Both the position numbers and the translations under genes were made by a program. From Populus alba (taxonomy: Eukaryota; Streptophyta; Magnoliopsida; Malpighiales; Salicaceae), in the NCBI RefSeq assembly GCF_005239225.2, contig NC_133297.1, positions 8,006,392 through 8,070,391 of the forward strand: a stretch of DNA of 64,000 bases. The letters run 5' to 3'. This document shows, one piece after another, positions 26,758-38,365 of the stretch. Each line of letters starts with the position of its first letter. Position 1 is the first letter of the stretch. The notes under the pieces are model-generated. The model was not told where the DNA came from, did no database searches, and saw only the letters and a list, made by a program, of their open reading frames with translations.

Positions 26758-27261
26758 AGTGGATTGATGTACGCTTATTTTTGTGAGTGGCGTATTATAT
26801 TTTATATGTTAGCCCACACATGTATGTTTTTGTTGACCTTTAACCCAAGCCTTGATTGTATAATTCCCTTTGCTAGCGCAAGATATAAACAAAAGCAAGA
26901 GATGACTGAACTTTCTCATTACTCTTTTCTTTTTTCTTTCTCTAAAACGCCAGCCAACTCTGCCTCTTCCCTCTGCAAAATCTCTTCAAGTTTCTAGCCT
27001 ACAACAATTCGCCATATAAGTTATTTCTTTTTGAGTAAGTTTACTTAGCTTCTTTTATTGCTTTATTATATTGTTTTGTATCTTTTTAATTATAATAAGT
27101 TGTGGAAAGTTAGGGTTAGGGTTAGGGTTGATATGATGTTAGTTGATATATGAGTAATTTTGTTGAAGTTAATTTGTGTATGGTTAATATTATATGCATA
27201 TAAATATGAATTGATAAGTATTTTTATTTGATTGATGAGTTTTGAATAAAAGCTCTTGGGA
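26758..27261. other. Spacer after duplication copy 2
   Basis: No counterpart in copy 1, which has the T-rich repeat here instead. It includes three exact TTAGGG units at about 27,110-27,129. An 87-codon open frame (26,734-26,997) has no recognisable features and I do not call it. Confidence 0.5.
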
Positions 27262-28084
27262 ATATTGATATTAGGAAGAAAATAGGGAATTATTGAAGAA
27301 TTGTATAGAAAGAATTATGTTGAGAGTCTGGAAAATCTGTTTTGAGGTTGAAAATGGTGGAATTACAGTTTGATCCCTATTTTTGGAAAATTATGGTTCT
27401 TCCCTTGAATTCTAAAAACTTATTGTTTAGTCCCTGGTTATATTTTTTAGATAGGTTTTGCTAAATATTTGACATTTATTTATGTTTAGTATCAATTTTA
27501 TTGCTTTCATTTGAATTTGGAATTAATTTTATTATACGTTGAAATGTGTTCAGATTTTTTAAAAGTCCATATACCGTTCATTTGTAAGAAATTGGTTAAA
27601 GATTCCGGTTTACATTCTTTTTGCATAATTGTGAGTAATTAATAGAAATATTCCTTAGAAGTATTATGAATTTGTTGTATCTATAGGTTTGTTTTGAAAT
27701 TAATATGTGATTTTGAGTAATTGATGTAAATATGTTTTAAAAAATATTTATAAAGCATGTGTGTTTGCATCCTTATATTTATTATAAAATAAGATATATG
27801 AACTTGGTGTGATGATGGGTTATATATTTGATGTGACGGGCTACATATATTATGTGATGTTAGGTTATATAGTTTGTGTGATAGGTGGTGTGAAGTTAGG
27901 TTATATATATATATTTAGAGTGATGGGATTGTATATGGTGTAATGGGTTATGATGGTGAATTATGTATATGGTGTAATGGGTTATGAAATATTATGAAAG
28001 TTATGTGTATTTTGATTTTATCATTCTTGATATATTTATATTGATTAATCATTGAGCCGTGGAAACTCATGTTTTTTAACAATT

Positions 28085-30610
28085 TTTTTTTAGGGGATGT
28101 TTAAGAGTATGGTATGTAGAGGTTGTTTTTTTATCACACATGGGCAAGCGACATTAGAGGGTTGGGAGTCTCCACCTAGTTATTTGATTAAGGATCGCTA
28201 AAAAACCCGAGTGTACTAGTCTTATCAGAAAATTTAAAGGTAAGGGGCTGGTTGTGGCTAGAGAAAGAATTAACACTCTTAGCACACCCTACCTAGATTA
28301 AGCTGCTTTGAGTGGTCTGAATGTGATTTAAATTTACTCATGTAAATAAATATGGTATTTCAAATTTATTATAGGCTTATATGCCCAAATAAATTCCTAC
28401 GGAAAAGGTCCATGTAGGTACCCTAACAGGGCTCACTTATCCTGAAAGGCGGAAGAGTTTTCCACAACTCGTATGTTGTGGTGAAAAATATTCTCAACTA
28501 AAATTGATGAATTTCAAAATAATTCTAAGAATTTTGTAGTCAATTCCTAATATTGAAATATCAGCCTACATGTAAGTTCAGCGTTTATACCACAATATTG
28601 ACCATTAATTCTCATGAATTAAAAATTTAGAGGTTATTTAAATATTGACCAAATTTTCTTGAATTCAGTAAACTGGTTATTAAATCAAAAATACATGCAA
28701 ATATATATTTTGTAAACATGTGTGTGTGTATTAAACAGAAACATGATTTTTGCATTTTTGAGAGACTTGACTAAATGCAATTAAAACATTTAATTCCTTT
28801 TGTCTTTTTTTATTTTAAACATTCAAAAACATGTAAGAAAATACAAATACACACACCCATCTTTTTTATTAATTTATCCACACTCGTACAATTACAAATA
28901 TATACACAATATTGTAATTAAACATAATTCATAAAAAAAAAATCATTTGAATCCCAAAATAGGCCTTTTGGAGGCTGCTACAAAGTGATGAAAGTTGAGA
29001 AACGTTAGTGGCATCTGGGTTCAATGCACCACCATTACTATTAGTGTATGGTTCCTCATATTGTCGCTGGTGAAACGAAAAACAAGGTGGATCTAAAAGA
29101 TGTCATCCTTTCCTCCTTGTGCGGGTAGTAAGGACCAATGTCACCTGCAAAACCAAGAAAAAAATTCACAAAATAATAGTTTTGTTTTTCATTTTTCTCT
29201 TCAAATCAACCTCTCTCTCTCTCTCTCTCTCTCTATTAATCTTCTCTCCTTCTTTATAGGTTCAACGCCACCATTGTTGTTGTTGTGTTGATGGTCGAAT
29301 ATGGGAGGAGAGGAACTGTCATGAATGTTGTGAGTTAGAGCAGCCACCGTCGTGGGAGCTATTGGTTGTTGGTGTCACGATTAAAAATCAAGATTGTTGT
29401 GCTAGGTTGTTGGTTTTGATTCTTGGCTGGAAGGAGATCTATCGATGGTGGTAAAAAGTAAGAAAATCTAAAAGGGTGATTGGTGTGGTGGCTGAGTGGA
29501 TAGATATTATTGGATGCAGTATTATTGGAGGCATTGATAGAGGCTGTTAATTGGTGGTTCTGGGTCTTAATGACTAGTGGACGTGGATCTGGTTACGAGG
29601 ATGTCATGGTTGAGTTAGAGGCGCTGACGTAGATGGTTTGGCTCAGCTGCTGGTGGTGGCTATGTTGCCACTAGTGAAGGCTATTGATGTAAGTTAAGGA
29701 TGAGTTTTGGAAAGAGATTTTTTGGGATCTCTTTGAAGGGATGCTTTGGACTCTCGGGTAAGATAGATTATTATGTGTCTGAGTGGCTAAAATAGAGGTT
29801 GTTGGCTACCATTAATTGTAGTTAGTTAGAAGCTTGTGAGGGATACGACTGAGAGGGTTGTGGTTATATGACTGTTCTTTTGGCTGAGAGCTGTGGAAAA
29901 TGATGAGAAAGGGGACTGATGTTGGGGCTGCTAGTGTTGGCTGATGGTTTGGGTCATGGTGGTCAAGGTTGTGAAAAGAGTTTTGTTGGAGGAGAGTTAA
30001 CTATTTTTTGCCCTCCTTTCTTCTTATGAGATTCTTATGGGTTTTTTTTTTTTTTTTTGTATCAGTGTGCTGATGAGTAGGGAAGTGTTTAGGTGTGCAT
30101 GATTTTTTTTCTGAACTAATTGTCTCCTCTCATTCCCCTCTAAAATCTCTCCTACATTGTTCTCTCCTCTTTGTGTGTGTAACCACCTATTTATAGGCAA
30201 AATAATTTTTTTAGTTTCAATTGCTTGGTCTCCAAGCAAACTTGGTGACCAAGTAATCCAAAATATAATTTGGTCCCTCAACTTCTTTCTTTTCATATTT
30301 GATCCCTTTGTTCATTTTGATATTTCATATTTTTTTTGTATTTTGATTTTTTTGGGGAAAAAAAAACAGCAACATCAATGACAACTCAAAAGGCGTTTTA
30401 ATAACTAAACGCATCAAAAGGAGATTTTTTTTAATTTAAAATTCTTTAAAAAAAAGACGCTAAAAATGACGCAAATACGTTAAGAATGTGTTTTTTTTTT
30501 CTTGCTATTATTTGTTTTCTTTTTTATTTTTTTCAAGAATAGGATTAAAAATTGGATAACAACACTTTTCAAAATGTTTTTCACTTGAAAAAACATAGAA
30601 AAAATAACTT
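28085..30610. mobile_element. MITE-like remnant split by solo LTR C
   Basis: The left part, about 28,095-28,131 (GTTTAAGAGTATGGTATG, GAGGTTGTTTTT), and the right part, 30,565-30,610 (TTTTCAAAATGTTTTTCACT), join into a sequence resembling the element at 55,904-56,105 (TTTGGCAGTGTGGTAGCGGTTG then TTTTTCAAATAAC). Neither part is present in the paralogous tract near 11,180, so it is an insertion into that tract. The LTR then inserted into it. Confidence 0.55.
28132..30564 (-). mobile_element. Solo LTR C (same family, minus orientation)
   Basis: On the minus strand it starts TGTTGTTATCCAATTTTTAA and ends near the counterpart of GCGATA (plus strand TATCACACATGGGC). The flanks are TTTTT and CTTTT, a plausible 5-bp duplication with one change. 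It carries the GGGAGTCTCCACCTAG, GGGGCTGGTTGTGGCTAG and AACACTCTTAGCACACCCTA landmarks, and a TATA-like CTATAAATAGG on the minus strand near 30,190. No coding region. Confidence 0.8.
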
Positions 30611-30681
30611 AAGGCTAGAAGTTATATGTTAGTTTGTTGCTCATTTGTCTTTTTATCTTTGCTGGGCACTTTCCGCAATTT

Positions 30682-33600
30682 TGTCATAACTCAATTCTAG
30701 GTTATTCCTCAAAATTCACTTTTTTTCTTCTTAGGGGTTAAATTAAAGAAATTGACAGTCAATGATGTTTTTGTAAAATGTGCCAAACAATAAGGGTGAA
30801 ATTTACAACAAAAAAAAATCAGAGTGAAATTGAAGAAATTGAAAGTTTCATGGTCAATTATGGGTTAAATTGATAAAATCCAAGACCAAGAACCATATTG
30901 CAAAAGGTGTGTAATTACGGGGCTGCAATTGAAGTTCATCAAGGGGCTTTATTGCATTAAATCAAAAGTTTAGGGTCACTTAGGGGTTCAATTAAAACAA
31001 ATTGAAAGCCGGAGGACTAAATTGCAAAATAGTTAAAATCCCTAATTCAAACCCAAAACGGCACCGTTTGAAAAAAAAAAAAAAACAAAGAGAGACGACC
31101 ACATGACGCACCTTCTAGTCACTCTTCATTGTCTTCCCCGTTTTACCCGAAAGAAACAACATGAGAGCCTACTTTAGAGGTACATTTAATGCTTTATTTC
31201 TACATCAAATCGAACAAAACTTACACAAAACGGGTCCCCTGCAGTTTCTCTACAACCCCATGTGAACAGTTCAGGACGAATGACGGTACGACGACGCCGT
31301 TAATGATGTGAAGAGGTCAACTCAGGCAACCTTTTCCTGTAGATTTGACAACTAAGGCAGGCTACTTTGAACCAACGGTTAGGATCCCTCCCCACATAAT
31401 CAAGGGCTTAAATTTTACCCTGATGAAGACGAGATTACCCTCTTCCACCGTCTATAAATAGAGGTTCCATTGATGGCCTCAGAGAGGAGAAAATCTGGTC
31501 CAAAAATCAGAGAAAACCAGCCTCTTCCCCAGAGGAAATTCAAGGCCTAGTTGTACCCCTAATATGCCCAAAAATGAAGAAAAAAGTGCAAATTCAAGGT
31601 CAAATTAAATGATTATTGGACAAATTTCCATAAAAATTAAGTTCAATGACATAATTAAATTTTTAGTAGGCCAATTTGATTTAATCATGGGCCAAATTAA
31701 ATTTTAATTATGTTTAAGAATTAATTAAGGTCCAATTGAAGGATTGAATTAAGTGCAAGGACTTAATTATACTTTTAATGGGTTAAGTTAATTTTATTTG
31801 GGGCTTAATTGGTAAAAAATTAAGTTTGAGAGCCTAATTTGGGCTTAATTGAGAAATTAAAATTTTAAGAGACCAAATTTAATTTTTACCAAGTTAATTG
31901 ATTGAAATTAGGGGCCAAATTACAAGAAAATTGAAGTTTTGGATCAATTAGGGGTGAAATTGATAAATTAGTAGCCAAGGACCAATCTGCAAAAGGCGTC
32001 AAACTATAGGGGCTTAATTGGCAAAAACCGGGGGTGAAATTGAAGAAATTAAAAGTTTAATTATCAATTAGGGGTTAAATTGCATAAATTCAAGACCAAA
32101 GACCATATTGCAAAAGGCGCATAAATACAGGGTTGAAGTTGAAGTTCTGCGGAGGCCTAATTTCATTAAATCAAAAGTTTATGGTCAATTAAGGGTTCAA
32201 ATGAAATAAATTGAAAGATGGAGGACTAAATTAAAGATCAGCAAAAATCCCTAATTTTAACCGAATACGGCGCCATTTCTACTTTAAAAAAAAAAAAGAA
32301 AAAAAAAGAAGGACCAGACAACACGTCATCTAGTAGTAGTTCATTGTCTTCCCCGATTTTTTCCCGAAAATGACAACTCAGAGAGTTGCTTTTAAAGTGC
32401 ATTTAATGCTTCATTTGTCCACCAAAATTGACAAATCATGCACCAAAATGGTCACTTGACGTCTCTCTATCCCCGAGTATGGTCTGTTCAGGCCTATTAA
32501 CATGAAACCGGCCCCGGTGCAGGCCTAAAGAGGCCAACTCAGACAGTCTTTTTCCTGCAAAATTGGCAACTCACGATGCACATTTTAAACCAACAATTGG
32601 GATGCTTACCAACCAAACCAAAGGCCATGATTTGGCACCATTAAAGACAAGATGTCTCTCTTTCACCTCCTCTAAATAGGGGTGCATTTCATGGCCTGAT
32701 CAAGGAGAAATAGGGGTTCAAAAATCTCAAAAAATCAACTCCCTCCCCTGATTTTCTTCCAGCCAACATTTCTCTCTTCTCTCTCTCCCCCCGCTACTTC
32801 TTCAGCCCTTGAAGATCCCACAAAAACATTTCTCCTCCACCAACATACGACGTCTCAGCCTCCCTATGAACCCAAATCCTCATCGGCAACCACCGCGAGG
32901 TCTTCCCTCTCCTCTCTGCAGATTTTCTTCCTCTGTAACCTTTTCTTCTTCCTCCCATAGCCGACTCCGGCCACCATCACCTTAGCCGACACCCCTCCTG
33001 GGCCACCGGCCGAACCACCTCATCACGCCTAAGACCCCCACATCAGGCAACTCTCTCCTCCTTGCTTCACCTCTTTCTTCTTCGTCGTGGCCTCTGCATG
33101 CTGAATTCATTTATACATGCAGTGGCTAATTAATTAGACAATTGTTTGGGCAGGGCCAATTATGGCCCAGCCTATGTGGCCGGGTACTGCCCGACCCAAA
33201 AAAGAAAAGAAAGATTACAGTGGGCTAAGATCGGCCCACCCTTTTGTGGGCTACGCTCAACCTAGTTATCTAGGCCGGGTCGACCCACAAGTTGTTAATA
33301 ATATTTAATTAATTAATATTATATTATATTATATTTTTATTTTTAAAAAAATGAAATAAAAAAAATTCAAAAATCCTATAAAAAAATTGTGATTTTCTCA
33401 AATATTTTTCTATCAATTTTCTATAATATTGGATTGTATATTTACACTGTAAAATACAAATCTGGTATTAAAATATCCGATTTTCTCTTAAATATTTTTT
33501 AAAAAAAATTAAAACATTTCAAAAAAATCTCACAAACTTTTGAATTAATTTCCCTTTACAAAAACGAAAATAAAAAATATTTTGTTTTCGTGCATACGGC

Positions 33601-34231
33601 CAAATCCTAAAAATTTTCACTGCTTATTTTCATTAAAAAATTTTATTTTTCTCATGTTTTGAAAATCCAAAAAGTTGATATCATAACCAGTTTATGATCA
33701 TCAATTAGGGTTAGCCAAAATATTAAAAACCTTTTTCCAATTTTATTTTTTTAGGATCCAGATGTAGACTTTAATATTTGTAGGGTGTAAAATTACTCGA
33801 TAAAGTACACCTTCAGGTATTAAAGATACAAAGTGTAGAAATGCGATTCTAAAATTCAAACTTTAGAACAGTTAGGATTTAACCCGATAAGGTAGAGACT
33901 CTCTCCTGAAGAGAGATCCACCTTGAACCTTAGAAAAGACCAACGAATAGAAACCTGACTTAAAAAAAAAAAAAAAAAAACAATCAAACAACAATGCAAC
34001 TTACCTTAGATAGGGTGCACTAGGGGTGATGCGTATTCCCCTTGCACAACTAGTCCTTTACTCAGACTCTCGCAGACCATAGGTTCCTAGTGATTATAAT
34101 GCTAGGTGACGACTCCTAAACATTAATCATAATTTTATGATTAAATCCAAAACCCTTCCCAACACACAACACCTCACACAAGAGGCGCGGCAAGACCCTC
34201 CGTCGTTGCCAGAAGACGTCTCCCCGCGACA
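30682..34231 (+). mobile_element. Solo LTR E, with an internal ~1.2 kb tandem duplication
   Basis: Starts TGTCATAACTCAATTCTAGG and ends CCCCGCGACA. Its 5' two-thirds is made of degenerate repeats of phrases such as GGGTTAAATTGAAGAAATTG. The stretch from about 30,820 to 31,550 recurs at about 32,030-32,740 (GAAGAAATT, CAAGACCAA, CATATTGCAAAAGG, CTTCATTGTCTTCCCCG-type words in the same order), a period near 1,210. Two TATA-type sites (TATAAATAGAGG at 31,453; CTAAATAGGGG at 32,684) mark the two units. A pyrimidine-rich leader and the usual 3' landmarks (GGGTGCACTAGGGGTG, CTAGGTGACGACTCC) follow. In the TG...CA register the 5-bp flanks (AATTT, ATTAT) do not match, although CAATT occurs on both sides. 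Confidence 0.75.
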
Positions 34232-34364
34232 ATTATGTTAGTCAAAGTAGTAATATTTGTATCTGATAAGTTTATGCCACTGCCATTCACAAAAACTAGT
34301 GAGTCTATTCTTGTAGATTGAAAGTTGGATGCAATAATCTATCTCCATAGAGCATTATTAAAGT

Positions 34365-36207
34365 TGTCGCACATGTGCGACATTGCGGCGATCGCGCACA
34401 ACCCCCCATCATCAGGGTGTGGTATGTATCTATCTATTGTGGAAAATATAGTGAGACAAGGAATTCTTTGTCTCTTAGCAGTGAAAAATAAACCGGGAAT
34501 CACCACCTAGTATTATGGTTACTAGGAACCCTAACTGGTCTTTAGAAATCAGGTACAAAGACTGGTTGCGTAAAGGGAAGGTATTAGCACCCCAACTATG
34601 TCCGACCTAAGGTAGGCTGCATTGTTTTGTCTAATAAAATCTAAAGTCATGTTGTGGTTTCTTATTGTTCGGAATACGCATTACGTGTAATGTCATACCC
34701 CGAGTTCTATTGTCCGAAAAAATAAATTAAATATCTGAAACGCACATTACGTGTAATATCATACCCCAGATACTAAGAGACAAACAAAATAAATTTTTTG
34801 TAGTTTTTGAAATTTTGACCAATGTTCTCTTGACTTTAATAAACTGGTTATTAAAGCCAAATGCATGCTAAACATTGATTTTTGGTGTATGAAAAACACA
34901 ATATGATTTTTTAGCTTCGAGACACTTGGTCATTTGCACAAAAACATCTTTCTCTTTGTTTTAATTTTTTTTTATTTTTAGAAGTTTTGACGAAAACCAA
35001 GTATTTTAATTATTGAATTTTGTATTTTTAGCAACAAAAAAAATACTACTTGATGTTAATCAAAATGACATTAAAAAAAAAACATGGGAAACTTTTAAAA
35101 TTACAAATAAATATTTTTGAATTTTTCTTTTAACAAAAAAAAAAAAAAAAAAACTGGGTTGGGCCTGACCTTGCCTATATACTATGGGTTGGGCTGATGT
35201 TCCAGCCCGTAATCAATAAAAGAGTTGGTTACTGTGCACAATAGCACAGTAACCAGCAAAATGTAATTAGTTAGTTACTGTGCACAACACGGTAACTAGC
35301 TAATTAATCTTCATTTGCTGCAGAACGTGAATTGCTCACGTTCTGCATGCAAATGAAGATGAACAACTTTAAAAAAAAAAAACGACAGGGGAAGGGATAA
35401 AATTACCTGGAGGGGGAAAGCTCGTTTACAATCGTCAATGGTGGTTAAAGGTGGCGATGGCAGCTATTGGGAAGCCCGGTGACTGCGGCTGTGCTTCTTC
35501 TTCGTGGCACAGCAACACTAACGTCTGTGTCTTCCTCTTCTAGTCTCAGTTTTCCTCATCAACTTTCAGCTCCGTCTTTTTCTCCTTCCCTTCCTTCCTT
35601 TATTCTCCCGTGCTTCCTTTTTGTTTTTTCTCTGTTTAAGTTTGCTAGTGGTGGAATTTGTTTCTCTCTAAACCTTTATTCCCTGTCAATGTCTCCTCTA
35701 TTTTTTCTTCCCTCTAGTTTCTACTTTCGGTCCCTTGCTCTTCCATGGTGTTTCACTCCTTCAATCTCACCTCTCTTTCTCTCCAATAAATGTCGGTCTC
35801 CCTCACTTTCTCTTTCAAACGAAATCGTTTCAGCTCTCCCCCCTTATTTTTTTCTCTTCCCCCCTGTATTTATAGGAATCAGGGGGAGAAGGCCACCCTA
35901 CCCTGTCCAAGCGCAGGGTGAGGTGGCGTGGGGCGGCTTCTACACAACCGCCCCGGGGCATGGTTCCCTCTTCTTCTTTTTTTATATGTTGGCAGGGTAT
36001 GGTGGGTATGGGTAGTGCCGGTTTTCTCGGGCAAGTGGGGTGGAGAGAGAGAGTGACGAGTGGGAAAAATCAAAACTTCCTCTTCCCTGCCTCTACATGC
36101 ACAGGGAAGAAGAACATGCAAAGTGCTGTTTAAAACAGCACCGTGTTCTTTTTTTTTTTTTTTTAAATGAAATGTAATTAGAAAGAACCCAAAAAAGGGT
36201 TATGACA
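34365..36207 (-). mobile_element. Solo LTR D (same family, minus orientation)
   Basis: Plus-strand ends are TGTCGCACATGTGCGAC and GGGTTATGACA, giving proper TG...CA termini. Flanking 5-mers AAAGT (34,360-34,364) and AGAGT (36,208-36,212) form a target duplication with one change. The uninterrupted site in the paralogous tract is at about 12,025-12,035. It carries the AAGGTATTAGCACCCCAAC landmark, a CTATAAATACAGG TATA-type site on the minus strand near 35,866 and a long hairpin at 35,307-35,360. The 182-codon open frame at 35,467-36,015 is low-complexity LTR sequence. Confidence 0.87.
35307..35360. repeat. Hairpin (inverted repeat) inside solo LTR D
   Basis: The left arm 35,307-35,330 (ATCTTCATTTGCTGCAGAAC onward) pairs with the right arm 35,336-35,360. 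There is one single-base bulge and a five-base loop (ATTGC). LTR B has a shorter version at 16,155-16,181. A second inverted repeat, GGTTACTGTGC/GCACAGTAACC, lies just upstream at 35,226-35,253. Confidence 0.85.
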
Positions 36208-36490
36208 AGAGTCAATGAATTGCCAAACCCATTTAAAAAGAAGGGCTTGGTTCATAGTTGTAATTATCCCAAGCGCCGCTTTTGTCCTTTGGAGCACAAA
36301 AAACATTCATATTCACATTAGATTCAAGTCATTAACTCTTTGAATGAATCTGCAGCGATATTGAGAAGAAAAAAGAGAGATGGTGAATAACCTTGATAGA
36401 TACCCAAAACACTTGGAACACTAAGCTGGTAGGAGAACCATTTATAAGAACTGGGAGTTTGCTCGTGGAAAGACACCGAGCTAGATATCT

Positions 36491-37740
36491 ATAGGGTGCA
36501 CCCTTTATAGCGTGTACTGTTATAATGCACGCGTGTTGATGCAGGAAAGTCTATAAAATATATTTTACTATATGTTATAAATTTATGTAAATAAAATTAA
36601 AATTAATGAAGAGATTTTACTTGTAATTTCTTTGAATTTAATATATATTTTTAAGTTTTTAATTCACTGTGCACCTTATGTTTAAGTTTAAATATATTAT
36701 ATGAATATGTTTAATTTTAATTAATAAAAAATAAAATACATTTGTTTTACAAAAGTCTAATAAAAAGAGTTAATAAGTGAAAGAATGTGAAGCCTGACAA
36801 TGAAAGAGTGCTAAATCAATCTATCTTATATAGAAGCTTGTTAAATTTTAGTTAATGAGTATAAAAAAAATAACAAAATAATCATTAGTTATTGAGAAAT
36901 TTTTATCTTGAGAGAATAGTAAATAATAGAAAAATAACAGCATAAAAAAATAAAGGCGGACGATATTATGTTATCAAAAGTTAGCTGGGAAATTAAACAT
37001 CTTAAAATCATCCCGACAATATTAAAAACTACTTTTAAACCTCAAAACATGTTTTGATCAAATCTAGAAACTTAAAAAGACTACTTTTAAACCCTTCGTT
37101 AAAATCATGCATCCCGACAATATTAAAAACTACTTTTAAACCCTTCGTTATCTTTTAGTTTTTCTAATTAATTCTACTTTATTAGTAGAAGTCAGATTAC
37201 ATTGCGACTTGCAACAAGACGGTTCGATCTATAGCTAGATTTCCTTTGGCCAAGTAGACTCTCTATTATAATTATGCCATGATCATAGCTCGTGATGTAT
37301 AGGTGATAAATCTACTTCACAGTCCCCTGTATTTACTACCTGGGATCTCTTTAGCTTTGACCGGAAATGGAGAACCCTGCCGATATGTGGCCTCAAGGGA
37401 GTTGTGGAGATAGCCTGCCTAGGACCTGATCTCCATTTTCTGGAATAACAGGCAAGAAAAAATAAGAAAATAAAATAAAAAGAGGAAGAAGAAGTCCAAC
37501 GGCAACAAATAGATGTGGAGGTTTTCTAAACTTGGAGGCATGGATCACGTACCTAATTCCTGCATGAACAGAATCTTTTCTAGTCAATACAATGCGGTTC
37601 ACGCATTGATTTCTGTAAAATATGGGGATTCATGCTGCTTTTGTTACCCTTTGGTCCCCTCTTAGACCAGTAGCAGTTCTTGTATATAATTAATGAGTTT
37701 ATAGATCAATTAACATACATTTGCCTCTCTTTTAAGTTGC
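36491..37740. other. AT-rich intergenic DNA with a local tandem duplication
   Basis: No gene seen. The words ATCCCGACAATATTAAAAAC to CTACTTTTAAACC occur at 37,010 and again at 37,111, a local duplication with period 101. The rest is AT-rich. Confidence 0.55.
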
Positions 37741-37751
37741 GTGTGTGTGTG

Positions 37752-37797
37752 TAAGGCATTTTATGAACATTATATATAATGTTCATAAAATGCCTTA
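37752..37797. repeat. Perfect 46-bp palindrome
   Basis: Each 23-base arm is an exact reverse complement of the other, with no spacer; the centre lies between 37,774 and 37,775. The left arm begins TAAGGCATTTTATGAAC. It follows directly on a (GT)6 run. No neighbouring coding sequence explains it. Confidence 0.95.
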
Positions 37798-38124
37798 TGC
37801 AAATTCTACACCCTATAATTTCTTCCGAATCCTCATATTATGATAATTTCTCCAACATTACAAACTGCATTGACAATGGCCAGGCGAAAAATTGGCATAT
37901 AGCCAATACAGATAGGAGCCCGCCCACACTAGAAGAAATAGAACAAAAGAAGTCCATCGCAAATAGAACAAAAGACCTTAAACTACAATTATACCCAAGT
38001 AAACAGCAGAAAGCCCAATCATACAACAACAACAGAATACCTTCCATTTGGAGAAAATGCTCAAAGCTTCATAGAACTCAAAAAAAAAAAAAAAAAAAAA
38101 GGCAAAACCAACCCAACTCAGAAG

Positions 38125-38365
38125 TGAAATAAGGGGGTGTTTGATATAATGAAAGTTCTAAGACTGTAGCTTAAAAATATATTTTAAAAAAAAAATATAA
38201 GTTGTAATTTTTTTAATTAAGGCTGAAAAAAAGAATTTTTAACAAGATCCATACAAAATTATAGTATATAGGGATTGATCAAATATTTTTAAATATATAT
38301 TCCTTGTCAATTGCAGACAAAAACACTGCATCATAAAACACCACAAAAACAAACAAAGCCTATGT
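38125..38365. mobile_element. Possible MITE
   Basis: Opens with GGGGGTGTTTGATATAATG and closes with CTGCATCATAAAACACC, which are imperfectly complementary (GTGTTTGATATAATG against GTGTTTTATGATGCAG). The interior is AT-rich with no coding capacity. The opening resembles the MITE-like element at 55,904, but the boundaries are uncertain. Confidence 0.4.

Larger units (their letters stand above)
27262..36240. repeat. Older paralogous repeat tract, copy 2, heavily interrupted
   Basis: Begins GAATATTGATATTAGGAAG like 10,486. Matching pieces are 27,262-28,050, 30,611-30,680, 34,237-34,359 and 36,208-36,240. Between them lie a MITE remnant, solo LTRs C, E and D, and the loss of about 670 bp. It has an expanded GGTGTGATGGGTTATAT-type minisatellite at about 27,805-27,990. 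Removing the LTRs gives a length close to that of the copy at 10,486-12,050 plus its spacer. Confidence 0.65.
34237..36490 (-). mobile_element. Second LINE fragment, split by solo LTR D
   Basis: Minus-strand reading gives LINE reverse-transcriptase pieces with frameshifts. At about 36,480-36,330 it gives NGSPTS, YQGYSPSLF and IAADSFKEL, matching the RT palm-side blocks. At 36,300-36,213 it gives KGQKRRLG and TTMNQALLFKWVWQFIDS. After LTR D, 34,359-34,240 continues with NALWR and SLVFVNG. The stretch equivalent to SSGLHINF is deleted. Pseudogene. Confidence 0.75.

Noticed and set aside
27110..27129. TTAGGG x3, telomere-like
   Set aside because: Three units are too few, and the usual plant telomere unit is TTTAGGG, so this is probably incidental.
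35467..36015. A 182-codon open frame (Ser/Pro/Phe-rich)
   Set aside because: It lies inside solo LTR D in the pyrimidine-rich leader, is low complexity and has no counterpart of similar frame in the other LTRs.
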